A program made the translations under genes and the position numbers. Of a stretch of 64,000 bases of DNA, positions 17,511-24,784 are shown one piece after another (within the stretch, counting starts at the first letter, position 1; every line of letters begins with the position of its first letter). The stretch is taken from the NCBI GenBank assembly GCA_965116935.1, contig OZ220737.1, positions 4,092,001 through 4,156,000 of the forward strand. Reading direction: 5' to 3'. The notes beneath the pieces are model-generated. The model saw only the letters and a program-made list of their open reading frames with translations. It was not told the origin of the DNA and ran no database searches. The stretch comes from VXYL01 sp965116935. Lineage in GTDB: Bacteria > Pseudomonadota > Gammaproteobacteria > Pseudomonadales > Azotimanducaceae.

Positions 17511-17546
17511 GTTTTGACACGGCCCGATGTCGGGCCGTGTCAAAAC
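17511..17546. repeat. Perfect 17-bp inverted repeat with 2-bp centre
   Basis: GTTTTGACACGGCCCGA is followed by TG and then its exact reverse complement. It could be a dimer-binding site, a bidirectional terminator-like hairpin or a transposon end scar; nothing else in the window matches it. Confidence 0.6.
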
Positions 17547-17885
17547 CTCATTCCGCGGTAAACGGATGGATCCCCGCCTGTTCGCAGGCCCGGTTAAATT
17601 ACGCCATGCCGTTCGAGGCTGTTGTATTCAGTGGGCGACCCGACGAGCGGGTACCGCGAATAAGGTTTTGACGCGACGAATCCGCGCAGCAGGGCGGTGC
17701 CGAGTCAACGGCGGATTCGGACTGACGCTGCGCGGAGCGCCGATGGCCTGCGCGGTTCTTGTCTGGCGTTGGGCAAGCGAGACGGCGGCCATTGCTCAAC
17801 CACCCCTGGGGAACACGCGGAAGGCGCTCGCCAGCGGCAACTGGATTGGCAAGCCAAACCGGCGGGCGGGGCTTCCCAACCCTGA

Positions 17886-17894
17886 TGCTATAGT
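17886..17894 (+). promoter_or_regulatory. Extended -10 promoter-like TGCTATAGT
   Basis: TG-C-TATAGT lies about 250 bp before the secreted-protein gene at 18,145. The context GATGCTATAGTGC resembles the conserved GATGCTATTGTGC at the start of the 29.8-kb leader and GGTGCTAGAGTGC at the start of the 23.8-kb leader. No clear -35 is seen. Confidence 0.35.
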
Positions 17895-18144
17895 GCATCG
17901 TGACTCTCTTGCGGGATCACCGCCCGTCCGGGTTGAGCTTCGGACGCGGACACTTTCACAGTCCGCGTCGGATGGCCCGTTGAAACTCCGTCCGGGTTGG
18001 CGGCAGGCGGGAAGGCCGCTGTTGGCCGATGTGGTCTGACCAATCAGCATCGAAGGCGGGCGTCGACAGAGCATTGGCAGAACGCGGCCCGGATGGACGG
18101 AGAGTCACGCCCCCGGAACGTCAACGTGCCAAAGAGGAAGGGAC

Positions 18145-18906
18145 ATGAAACCATGCCGCGTGGCGTTGGTCGCCGCAATGGCCGTCGCGGCGTTCACGCC
18201 GAAATCCGGCATCGCCCACGAGAGAGTAGACGACTGCATCGAGTTGGTCGCGGACGCGGGCCGGTGGCATCTGGTCAACCGGTGCGATTACGCCCTGGAA
18301 ATGGATTGGTGCCTGATCGAAGGGAACATATGCGTATGGAAGGGGAAGCAAAGCCTTTCCACCGCTGGCGATGCCGGCGATTCCTACTCGACCGGCTACC
18401 CGAGTGGCGATGCCGTGCGGGGTCATGTCGTCGCCTGCCGAAACGATCCGCCCGACTACGGCGGCATGTGGGGAAGCGTGGTCCAGGGCAGCGGTCGCTA
18501 TTGGTGTCTGGACCCGCATTTCGAGGAAACCGACATTTTAACGAGTGGGACTGCACCGGACGACAACCACTGCGTGGAGTTCGGGCCGCGCTACGAAGCC
18601 CGGTATGGACACCGGAACCAGTTGCACGGGACGTTCCAGAACATGCGCAACGTGTGCGGCTACAGCGTCGAAGTGGTCAGGTGCTACATTCCGCCAAACG
18701 ACCAGTGGTTACGGTCGGCGCTTTGTGGAGAGGTCGGTCGACGCTACTATCCCCTCGGTTTCGATCTGCATCTTGAAGCGGGCGGCGAGAGTGGCGACCG
18801 TGCGCTGCACGCCGACCCGATGAGGTGGGCGGCTTGCCGCCACGGTTTCGACCCGAACGGATGGGACGGCAACGGCGGGTTCCGGTGCTTGGATGGGGAA
18901 TTGTGA
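18145..18906 (+). CDS. Secreted cysteine-rich hypothetical protein
   Basis: The 253-residue product begins with a signal peptide (MKPCRVALVAAMAVAAF, cleavage probably near GIAHE) and a GGAAGGGA ribosome site lies just before the ATG. The mature part has many Cys and Trp and two similar modules: CIELVADAGRWHLVNRCDYA...MDWC, and a later one with NVCGYSVEVVRC. The first module resembles the start of the protein at 21,718 (HCVTVDLSDGQVSVTNACDR...AWCW), so the two belong to one secreted family. No known domain is recognised; disulfide-stabilised periplasmic or extracellular repeats are the best description. Confidence 0.75.
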   Translation: MKPCRVALVAAMAVAAFTPKSGIAHERVDDCIELVADAGRWHLVNRCDYALEMDWCLIEGNICVWKGKQSLSTAGDAGDSYSTGYPSGDAVRGHVVACRNDPPDYGGMWGSVVQGSGRYWCLDPHFEETDILTSGTAPDDNHCVEFGPRYEARYGHRNQLHGTFQNMRNVCGYSVEVVRCYIPPNDQWLRSALCGEVGRRYYPLGFDLHLEAGGESGDRALHADPMRWAACRHGFDPNGWDGNGGFRCLDGEL

Positions 18907-19086
18907 AGCGAAACACACGAGCGTGCCACAGCGGCTTAGCCGTCTTCGGACTTGAACACGCCCCATAGGCCTAATGCCGACAGCGCGATAAACGCCAAAG
19001 GCACTGACGCCTCCCAACCATTGACATCCCCGATTAGAACCACCCCGGGCCGCCGAAGCCGATCAATCAGCACAGGCGAGGGGACC

Positions 19087-19486
19087 ATGCTAGGCTGCCC
19101 GTTTTACGGCGGGGAGGTCGCGAACCAAATGGATGCTGCGGGCGGGAACACACACGAGACGCCAACTCTCGACGAGGCGAGCCTTTGGGACAAGATCAAG
19201 CACGTTCGCGAAGGCGGGGCGCGAGGTCATTAAGCTCGTGCTGACGCTCTACTACTGCCTCATTGATCCTGAGACGCCAGCGTGGGCGCGGGCCGTCATC
19301 ATTGGCGCCCTGGTGTATTTCATCAGCCCGGCCGACGCGGTCCCGGACTTCCTGCCGGGTGGCTACGTCGACGACTTGGCCGTTCTCGGCGGCGCCGCAG
19401 TCATGGTGGTCGCGCACATCAAACCGGAACATAGGGAACGAGCGCAGCAATGGGTTGACGAGACGTTCGGCCCGTTGGATGCCTAG
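19087..19486 (+). pseudogene. YkvA/DUF1232 membrane protein, frameshifted near its start
   Basis: From ATG 19087 (GAGGGG just upstream) a 40-residue N-terminus ends SLWDKIK; the rest (TFAKAGREVIKLVLTLYYCL, then ISPADAVPDFLPGGYVDDLA and AHIKPEHRERAQQW) continues in the next frame after about 19,200. The DUF1232 core has one or two membrane segments and the usual ISPxDxxPD motif. An internal start in the second frame (ATG 19133) could still yield a protein with an unrelated N-terminus, so the gene may not be entirely dead. The role of DUF1232 is unknown. Confidence 0.6.
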
Positions 19487-19562
19487 TCCCGTCGCTTGTA
19501 TGGCCCACGCGGGCCGGCTGTTGACGACGTTGCTAGCTCATCGAAATACGAGGAAAGGACTA

Positions 19563-20057
19563 ATGCGTCCATACCACCAAATCGCGTCCGCGGCACTGGT
19601 GTTGTTGCTGGTTGTCGCGCTGCCCGCGCTATCAACCGAGAGTCAGCGCCCGTTCTTTTTCGACGAGTGTCGCGGGCTGAGCGTCAGGGTTGGCGATTTG
19701 CCCGCCTCATTGAAACCGTCCAAGGACATACTCAAGGCGGCGATTGAGACGCAGCTACGAACCGCAGGATTTCTTGCCCGGACGGAAACGGACCTGACCA
19801 TGCGACTCCATATCGTCGAGTTGCCGGTTCGCCATTCCTACGCCTACATGGTCAACTTGGACCTGTTCCACCGTATGGACAATCACGAGTACGGGAGCGG
19901 GGAGGTCATTCTGTGGGGCACGCTCGGCATAGAGGGATACCGCTCCGAATCGGAGGTCGTTCGCGGTCTGGCACGCTTCGCAGACGAACTGACGGCATCC
20001 TTCGTGGCCGACTACCGGGCGGACGGTTGTCGTCGGCTAGGCCGCGAGAAGGACTAG
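19563..20057 (+). CDS. Exported hypothetical protein
   Basis: The product is 164 residues and starts with a signal peptide (MRPYHQIASAALVLLLVVAL, cleavage near ALS). AGGAAAGGA precedes the ATG by a few bases. The mature part carries DECRGLSVRVGDLPASLKPS, an amphipathic helical segment and VNLDLFHRM, with only two Cys. The length and layout suggest a small periplasmic or lipoprotein-like subunit, but there is no lipobox and no family is recognised. The last 21 bp overlap a convergent microprotein frame. Confidence 0.65.
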   Translation: MRPYHQIASAALVLLLVVALPALSTESQRPFFFDECRGLSVRVGDLPASLKPSKDILKAAIETQLRTAGFLARTETDLTMRLHIVELPVRHSYAYMVNLDLFHRMDNHEYGSGEVILWGTLGIEGYRSESEVVRGLARFADELTASFVADYRADGCRRLGREKD

Positions 20058-20117
20058 GACGCAGACGTAGAGCAGCCCCAAGCCTACGGCAGCGAAGATC
20101 AGATCGGGCTTGTACAT
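20037..20117 (-). CDS. Putative 26-residue single-span membrane microprotein
   Basis: The frame encodes MYKPDLIFAAVGLGLLYVCV plus LVLLAA, essentially one transmembrane helix. It is last in a minus-strand series of four closely packed frames (20,850 to 20,037). No clear Shine-Dalgarno is visible, and it overlaps the 3' end of the convergent gene by 21 bp, so confidence is limited. Confidence 0.35.
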   Translation of the reverse strand: MYKPDLIFAAVGLGLLYVCVLVLLAA

Positions 20118-20137
20118 CGCGACGATGCCGAGAAGGT

Positions 20138-20203
20138 TTAGTCCGAGGGCGCCCCGGCGAAATACCAGAGCACGATGAACCCCAAGACGAACAGGACGGG
20201 CAT
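20138..20203 (-). CDS. Putative 21-residue membrane microprotein
   Basis: The frame encodes MPVLFVLGFIVLWYFAGAPS plus D, a single hydrophobic helix. Its ATG follows immediately on the TAA of the upstream gene (TAAATG), which suggests translation by reinitiation. It lies between a 67-residue charged protein and a second hydrophobic microprotein. Confidence 0.4.
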   Translation of the reverse strand: MPVLFVLGFIVLWYFAGAPSD

Positions 20204-20407
20204 TTAGTCGCGTCCCGTCTGGTAGGGCTTGCGCCTGTCGAGCCTGTAGCGCCGCTCTAGCTCGGCTTTGGAGGGCTCGCGGTTCTCGCTGCGGCTCTGT
20301 CCTCGCGGTACCGTCAACACGCTCTTGAGCGCGTCCTCGACATCGTTCTTGGACACTTCGCGCCGCTCTATGGAGTCGTCGGGCTTGATCGTTGTGCGGC
20401 GCTTCAT
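20204..20407 (-). CDS. Small charged hypothetical protein
   Basis: The 67-residue product (MKRRTTIKPDDSIERREVSK at the start) is highly charged and probably helical, without membrane segments. Its ATG overlaps the stop of the 148-residue gene by 4 bp (ATGA) and its own stop abuts the next ATG. It may be a cytoplasmic partner of the small membrane peptides downstream. No family is recognised. Confidence 0.5.
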   Translation of the reverse strand: MKRRTTIKPDDSIERREVSKNDVEDALKSVLTVPRGQSRSENREPSKAELERRYRLDRRKPYQTGRD

Positions 20408-20850
20408 ACGAAGAACAGCGGCTCCAAGGCGCGCTGGCTGATATGGCGCACATTCTTGGGTGGCTTGTCGCAGTCGTCGTAGGCCATGTAGCAGCGGCGG
20501 GACTTCGGACACCATTTCACTGTGACGGCGAAAGAGGCAATATCGGTGTTGCCCTGTCGTCGGGCAACAGATATTCCGTCATCGGTGCATTCAACCTGAA
20601 CTTCGACGGTTGAGGGCTGGTTTTCAATACCAGCCCGCACCAACATGAGGGTGTCTTGGCGGTCAACGTCGAACGGCCCGCGACGAATGCGCTTGGATCC
20701 GGGTGTTCCTTGGCGCACCGTTTCATGGATGCGCTCGACGTCGCTTGCGATGACTTCCTTTAGTTGCGCAAAAACCCCATTCGGGGTGCACGCAACGCGC
20801 TTGTCCACCCATGAACGCTTTGACTGGCCGTCGTTCTTGTCGTTGCTCAT
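20404..20850 (-). CDS. Hypothetical protein, first gene of a microprotein operon
   Basis: The product is 148 residues. It has a helical N-terminal half (GVFAQLKEVIASDVERIHET) and a C-terminal half with alternating strands (VEVQVECTDDGISVARR, then FAVTVKWCPKSRRCYMAYDD) containing three Cys. No signal peptide or known domain is seen. Start ATG 20850 is the only good candidate although the ribosome site is weak. It is translationally coupled to the 67-residue gene. Confidence 0.55.
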   Translation of the reverse strand: MSNDKNDGQSKRSWVDKRVACTPNGVFAQLKEVIASDVERIHETVRQGTPGSKRIRRGPFDVDRQDTLMLVRAGIENQPSTVEVQVECTDDGISVARRQGNTDIASFAVTVKWCPKSRRCYMAYDDCDKPPKNVRHISQRALEPLFFV

Positions 20851-21009
20851 TGAACAGCTACCGGCACGGCAGACTCCCCATTGTCTGCGATCAAGTCGGC
20901 ATACGCTAGTCGTTTCCCTCCGATACTCCGATACCGGCGGTGAACTCGTGCATTGGTCGATGGTGTTCACTTCGCAGTTGCCCTCGTCCTCCCATTTTCG
21001 GGATCCTGA

Positions 21010-21160
21010 ACGGTGCCAACGCGTTTACGCATTGCGACGGCGAAGGGAGCGGTCGTAGGGAGTCGGCGGCCCAGCCGATTGCTGCAATGCCGGCTTCACG
21101 GAACTCGCTCCATAGCCGTGGCCCCTCACCGGGTGCGATCACCCTAGCGTCGGGTCTCGG
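21010..21160 (-). pseudogene. Fragment resembling the N-terminus of McrB/Mrr-like restriction ATPases
   Basis: The minus frame contains VIAPGEGPRLWSEFREAGIA followed by AIGWA and an L-P-S-P-S block. This resembles the conserved N-terminal region (W-x-I-A-P-G-x-x-x-x-x-W-x-x-F...G-x-I-A-I-G-W) seen on several restriction-type AAA proteins. There is no start codon with a ribosome site and no continuation, so I call it a gene fragment. Confidence 0.3.
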
Positions 21161-21717
21161 CGATCTGGCCGAGTACGAATCGCGGGAAGCCGTACAACGC
21201 ACTAGTCGCCAACGGGGACGGAGAGAATCCCACGATTCAATCGCTCGTGGCTCGGGAGTTCGTCCACAGGTGGCCGTCGACGACGTCGTGGCGGCCAAGC
21301 GGGTCCGGCGCGCGATCCTGGGCCGGGAGACGGTGACCGGCGACTACGTCCACGATCCTGAATGCGCCGAGTACTGGAAATCGCGCTCGGTCGACTGGTG
21401 GCCCTGTGCCGTCGAGATCGAGCTGATAGGCGAGATCACGGCTTGAGACGTGCGGAACGGCATCGACGCGGTAGTCTCGAAGCAGTACTTCGGGGTACAT
21501 GGCACACGGCAACTCAGGCGCTGCCCGACGAGCAGGTGGCCGTGCTGGATTCGCCAGATGCCGCGTCGATTCGGCCACCGCAGGTGTTGACGAGACGCCG
21601 GACTTCGCGGTTCGATGGCGCACTTAGCTTAGCTTCGCTAAGCTATAGTTAGGAATCGCGCACTCAGGGTGGGACTGTAAGCTTGGCTAAGCGTCAGCGA
21701 TTCAGGAGGGCGAAGAC
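21161..21717. other. Unassigned stretch before the second cysteine-rich gene
   Basis: Nothing here is convincingly a complete gene. A plus-strand frame ending at 21,446 (VTGDYVHDPECAEYWKSRSV, DWWP near its end) looks coding by composition but has no start or family. A palindromic stem (21,625-21,645) lies before the gene at 21,718. Confidence 0.35.
21625..21645. promoter_or_regulatory. 9-bp inverted repeat upstream of the secreted-protein gene
   Basis: TAGCTTAGC and GCTAAGCTA flank TTC, about 75 bp before GTG 21718. The next bases read TATAGT, so the repeat may overlap a promoter and act as an operator. A half-match (GGCTAAGCG) lies 40 bp further on. Confidence 0.35.
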
Positions 21718-22572
21718 GTGAGGTTCCTAGTACCAGCCGGGGCGGTCGCCGCCTTGTTCGCGTCGTCCGTGTGGTGTCACGACGGCGGCACTCACGAGTC
21801 CCTTAGCCATTGCGTGACCGTGGACCTCTCCGATGGCCAAGTCAGCGTCACGAACGCCTGCGACCGTTCCGCGTACGTTGCGTGGTGTTGGGAGTGGAAG
21901 TTCAAGAACTTGCAGGCCCTAGGCTGTCACGATTTCGATTCTTCGGATCGCGGATCGGGCACGCCTATTCCACCTAGGGAGACCCGGCGATTCACCGGGC
22001 TTGCGTATAAAGCTGTCGCAGTCGACTCGCCGATTTGGTACGAGGCGTGCCACTACGATGGCGACACGGCTGCCGAGCTTGCGAAAGCCAAGGAGTTCTG
22101 CGAACTGCGGTGGGAGGGTGCCCATGGAGAGGGTGTCCTGCTCAAGGGCTTCGGCGACCATAAGGCAGTGATCCACAGGATCGGAGACTACTCCCCGCAG
22201 CCCAAGCGAGGTTTCGCCTTAACCAATGCGTCAACGGAGACGAATCGGAAGGAATGTGTCACTTTCCCGGCTTGGCAGGAGCCGGCTCCACCAGTCGGAA
22301 GCGGAGACGGCGGAGATTGCAGCCAGATCCTTAATCCGCCGAATGCGACAGTGTTGGTCTCTGCCTCGTGTCCAGCCCCCGCGGGCGCCGACGCGGCAGT
22401 GACGGCGTACTGCGAGTGCGTGGCCGAAGTCCGCGCCAACGCGGAACGGGACAGCAGAACACACGCCGACTGGGAACATGGCAGGGCGGCAAGGGAACGG
22501 GAGTGGCGAGCAGCGTTGCGTGCCAAGCGGGAGCAGGTCGAGGCCCGAGGCGGATGCGTCACCGTCGAGTGA
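21718..22572 (+). CDS. Secreted cysteine-rich hypothetical protein with coiled C-terminus
   Basis: The product is 284 residues. GTG 21718 is chosen because AGGAGG lies 8 bp upstream and the frame opens with a signal peptide (MRFLVPAGAVAALFASSVWC). The first module (HCVTVDLSDGQVSVTNACDR, AYVAWCW) matches the first module of the protein at 18,145. A middle region with FCELRWEGAHGEG is followed by a Cys-bearing stretch and a C-terminal charged helix rich in Arg, Glu and Ala (RTHADWEHGRAAREREWRAA). Function unknown; a secreted or surface protein is inferred. Confidence 0.75.
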   Translation: MRFLVPAGAVAALFASSVWCHDGGTHESLSHCVTVDLSDGQVSVTNACDRSAYVAWCWEWKFKNLQALGCHDFDSSDRGSGTPIPPRETRRFTGLAYKAVAVDSPIWYEACHYDGDTAAELAKAKEFCELRWEGAHGEGVLLKGFGDHKAVIHRIGDYSPQPKRGFALTNASTETNRKECVTFPAWQEPAPPVGSGDGGDCSQILNPPNATVLVSASCPAPAGADAAVTAYCECVAEVRANAERDSRTHADWEHGRAAREREWRAALRAKREQVEARGGCVTVE

Positions 22573-22579
22573 AACAAGC

Positions 22580-22750
22580 ATGACCGAAGACAGCCACCCA
22601 CCACTAGTTCGCACGGCCGGTAGACCAGGTAGACCGCGGGGCACGACGATTTCAGGGGCGGCAACGCGACTCACAAGTTTGGGCAAGCGAGCGCAGTGCT
22701 GTAACGTACGCTCGCATTCCACCGACGCTTGCGATTCGGTTGAATGCTGA
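22580..22750 (+). CDS. Small basic protein with AT-hook-like motif
   Basis: A 56-residue frame starts 7 bp after the preceding stop. It contains RTAGRPGRPRGTT, like an AT-hook (G-R-P core), and a basic remainder with three Cys. No ribosome site is evident apart from possible coupling to the upstream gene. It may be a DNA-binding protein or a fragment. Confidence 0.3.
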   Translation: MTEDSHPPLVRTAGRPGRPRGTTISGAATRLTSLGKRAQCCNVRSHSTDACDSVEC

Positions 22751-23055
22751 GCGGAATCGCGGACAACTAATCCGGTCATCCTATTCACCTTGTTTCGTCC
22801 TCGTGGACGGTGCCAGCACTCCTCTCGCGCTGTTCCCTTGGTCAGTGGAACCGCCGGCTTGCCTCGTCGGGACTCACGCCGACCAAGGTGTTGCCTTGGT
22901 ACACCGAGCGCTGAATAGCCGAATGCGGCGAGGCCAGTCGTCGGCTGCGCCCGCAGCCACCGAGAGCGTCAGGCGCGCGCAGGTCATCGTCGGCACCGTG
23001 TAGACGGCTCGCGGCTCGGCAGGCAGCACGTCGCTGCCCAACGCCTTCGCTTAGA
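22751..23055. other. Stretch without a recognised gene
   Basis: Short unrelated frames only; no repeats, promoter or RNA features that I can support. Confidence 0.35.
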
Positions 23056-23565
23056 TCAACTGCGGGAGCATCGGTCTGGCGCATCGCATGTCCAGTTTGC
23101 CGTGCCGTTCGGGTTTGCGGACTCGGTGCAGGTCACGGGCTCCGAAGTTCTGCTTCGCCTCCCTGACAATGACACGGTCGCGATTCGGTAGGTGCAGGTA
23201 TCACCGCACCACAGTTCTCGCGGTTGGAGCGGACTTCTGTCTATCACGGGGCGGCCGTCCGGATTGACGCGATACTGGGGCGAATCTGCTGGGACAAACG
23301 AGACTTCATGGACGTCGCCGCTTCCCGCGCCCCAAGATCGCATCACCGTGTAGCCCTTGACCATTGGCTCATGCGACAAGTCCTCCCATTGGATCGTCTT
23401 GTTGTGAACGCAGATCCACGATGGGGGTTCGGGTACGTCGAGTTCCTTAGCGGCGAACATCGCGGCGACAATGGCCACTATCAACAAGCCAGTGCTGGAA
23501 ATGGCGGAGACCCACGACGACACTTGTTGCGACTTCATCCTGCCTAGTAGCCAAGTCACGTTCAT
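23056..23565 (-). CDS. Membrane-anchored hypothetical protein, fibronectin-III-like
   Basis: The product is 169 residues. An N-terminal membrane anchor (VSAISSTGLLIVAIVAAMFA, residues about 17-40) is followed by a beta-rich domain: WICVHNKTIQWEDLSHEPMV, then YTVMRSWG and CTYRIATVSLSGRRSRTSEP. The W...Y-T-V...Y-R-I-A-x-V-S-x-S-G-R-x-S layout is that of a fibronectin type III module. Two Cys pairs may form disulfides. It faces a recombinase module and lies near the two cysteine-rich secreted genes, so it may be part of the same surface cargo. Confidence 0.6.
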   Translation of the reverse strand: MNVTWLLGRMKSQQVSSWVSAISSTGLLIVAIVAAMFAAKELDVPEPPSWICVHNKTIQWEDLSHEPMVKGYTVMRSWGAGSGDVHEVSFVPADSPQYRVNPDGRPVIDRSPLQPRELWCGDTCTYRIATVSLSGRRSRTSEPVTCTESANPNGTANWTCDAPDRCSRS

Positions 23566-23680
23566 GGGCCCATTTTACCAAGCCCGCTCGGACGTGTGGA
23601 CCGCGAACTGATCCAGGACAACAAGACGGACCTACTCGGCATGACGGTGGTCATCGGCCCGTAGCGAGTGAGGCGCAAGC

Positions 23681-23767
23681 CCCGTCACTACCTCAGCGGA
23701 CTGTTGCACGGAGTATCGTTCTGTCGGGCGGCCCTATTGGCGGCGAGGTAAATCCGGTAGTGACGGG
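23681..23767 (+). repeat. 87-bp inverted-repeat unit (GTCACTACC type), copy 2
   Basis: CCCGTCACTACC at 23,681-23,692 is exactly inverted at 23,756-23,767. Interior blocks TTGCACGGA and TTGGCGGCGAGG recur in copy 1. It lies immediately before the promoter-like segment and leader of the recombinase at 24,772. Confidence 0.7.
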
Positions 23768-24460
23768 GCGCAAAATCGGCCTTCAGGCCAGAGGCGGCAA
23801 GCGTTTCGGTAAGAAGAAAGTTGGTGCCGGCGTGGTGACGCGGTGCTAGAGTGCCTCGCATCAATTGGTCGCCATGTGCGACGTTGCCGGGACGGAAGAG
23901 CCCGGCGTGACGGCGTCACCCGACGGTGACGACCCAGTGCCATGCTGCAACGCTGCAGCGTAGGCGGTCGACGCATCGCAGGGCACGGTCCGCCATATCC
24001 GCGGTAGCGCGCGGATGGGGGCGGCACCACCAACGGCCAGGAAGCCGCAAGGCGCGGAAACGCGCAATGTCGGGAAAACCGGCGTGGCGGCGGATGGATC
24101 GTGGTGCGACGCATCGCGCGGGACGGGAAACCCCGTCGTGCCCGGGACAGGGCAGCGCGCGGCGCGGCGCGTGCCGAACAAGGCTGGCGGGCCAGATGTC
24201 GCAGGACACGCCGCGGCCGCCGCAGGAGACGGCAAGGGAATACGCGTCGACGGGCATTGCCGCACGAAGGTGCGGGGTCCGGACACCCTGGCGGGTGCCG
24301 GGTCGCCCATTAGAACTCAACACATTCACGTCCCGCTCCCGGCCGCGATCGCGGCCGCGGGGCGCGGTCGACGCGGCGACGCCGCGCGCATCCAGCGCTT
24401 ACTGTTTCGATAGGAACGCGCTCGTTGACGGCTGCGGACGCCCCCTCTAGCTTCGGATCG
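23768..24460 (+). other. Non-coding leader of the recombinase module, copy 2
   Basis: About 690 bp lie between the inverted-repeat unit and the first recombinase frame. Near the start is TGGTGCCGGCGTGGTGACG then GGTGCTAGAGTGCC, matched in the other two leaders (GGTGCCG, TGCTATTGTGC; GTGACGGCGTGCTAGGGT). Near 24,170-24,300, stretches such as ATGTCGCAGGACACGCCGCG match 30,323-30,440 in the other leader. No conserved reading frame is kept between copies, so this looks like a structured untranslated RNA or a DNA site array. Confidence 0.55.
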
Positions 24461-24784
24461 ATGCGCGAACTCCACTTCGACCTGCTGCGCCTGCTGGACG
24501 ACGACCGGCGGGGCTCGCACGCCTCGCGGCGCGCCCGGCGGCACGTCCTGGCGCAGGCGGCGGAGACGCTGCATCGCCTGGGCTATCGCGGCCTTCGGGC
24601 GCGCGGTTTCAAGGGCCGGCACGTCGACGCGCTGGTCGCCGAATGGCGGCGCCAGGGCCTGTCGGACGGCACGGTCAGGAACCGCCTGGCGCACGTGCGC
24701 TGGCTCGCGAGGAAGATCGGCAAGCCCGGCATCGTGCGCCGGGACAACGCGAGCTACGGGATCGGCCGGCGGTGCGCGATCTGA
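24461..24784 (+). CDS. Stand-alone N-terminal SAM-like domain of a PF12834-type recombinase
   Basis: The 107-residue product (MRELHFDLLRLLDDDRRGSH at the start, LRARGFKGRHVDALVAEWRR in the middle) corresponds only to the DNA-binding N-terminal domain of the recombinase that follows. It ends at YGIGRRCAI, the linker of the full-length protein, and overlaps the next gene's GTG by 13 bp. It keeps an intact frame, so it may be a functional accessory or competitor of the full recombinase rather than debris. Otherwise it is a truncated tandem duplicate. Confidence 0.6.
   Translation: MRELHFDLLRLLDDDRRGSHASRRARRHVLAQAAETLHRLGYRGLRARGFKGRHVDALVAEWRRQGLSDGTVRNRLAHVRWLARKIGKPGIVRRDNASYGIGRRCAI

Larger units (their letters stand above)
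17487..18144. other. 658-bp stretch without a recognised gene
   Basis: The stretch contains a perfect palindrome (17,511-17,546) and a promoter-like extended -10 (17,886-17,894). The long plus frame across 17,527-18,039 has no recognisable motifs or ribosome site and I do not accept it as a gene. Confidence 0.4.

Noticed and set aside
23600..23663. Plus-strand frame ending DLLGMTVVIGP before the 23.7-kb unit
   Set aside because: It may be a gene tail, but it is only 20-odd codons with no start or recognisable family.
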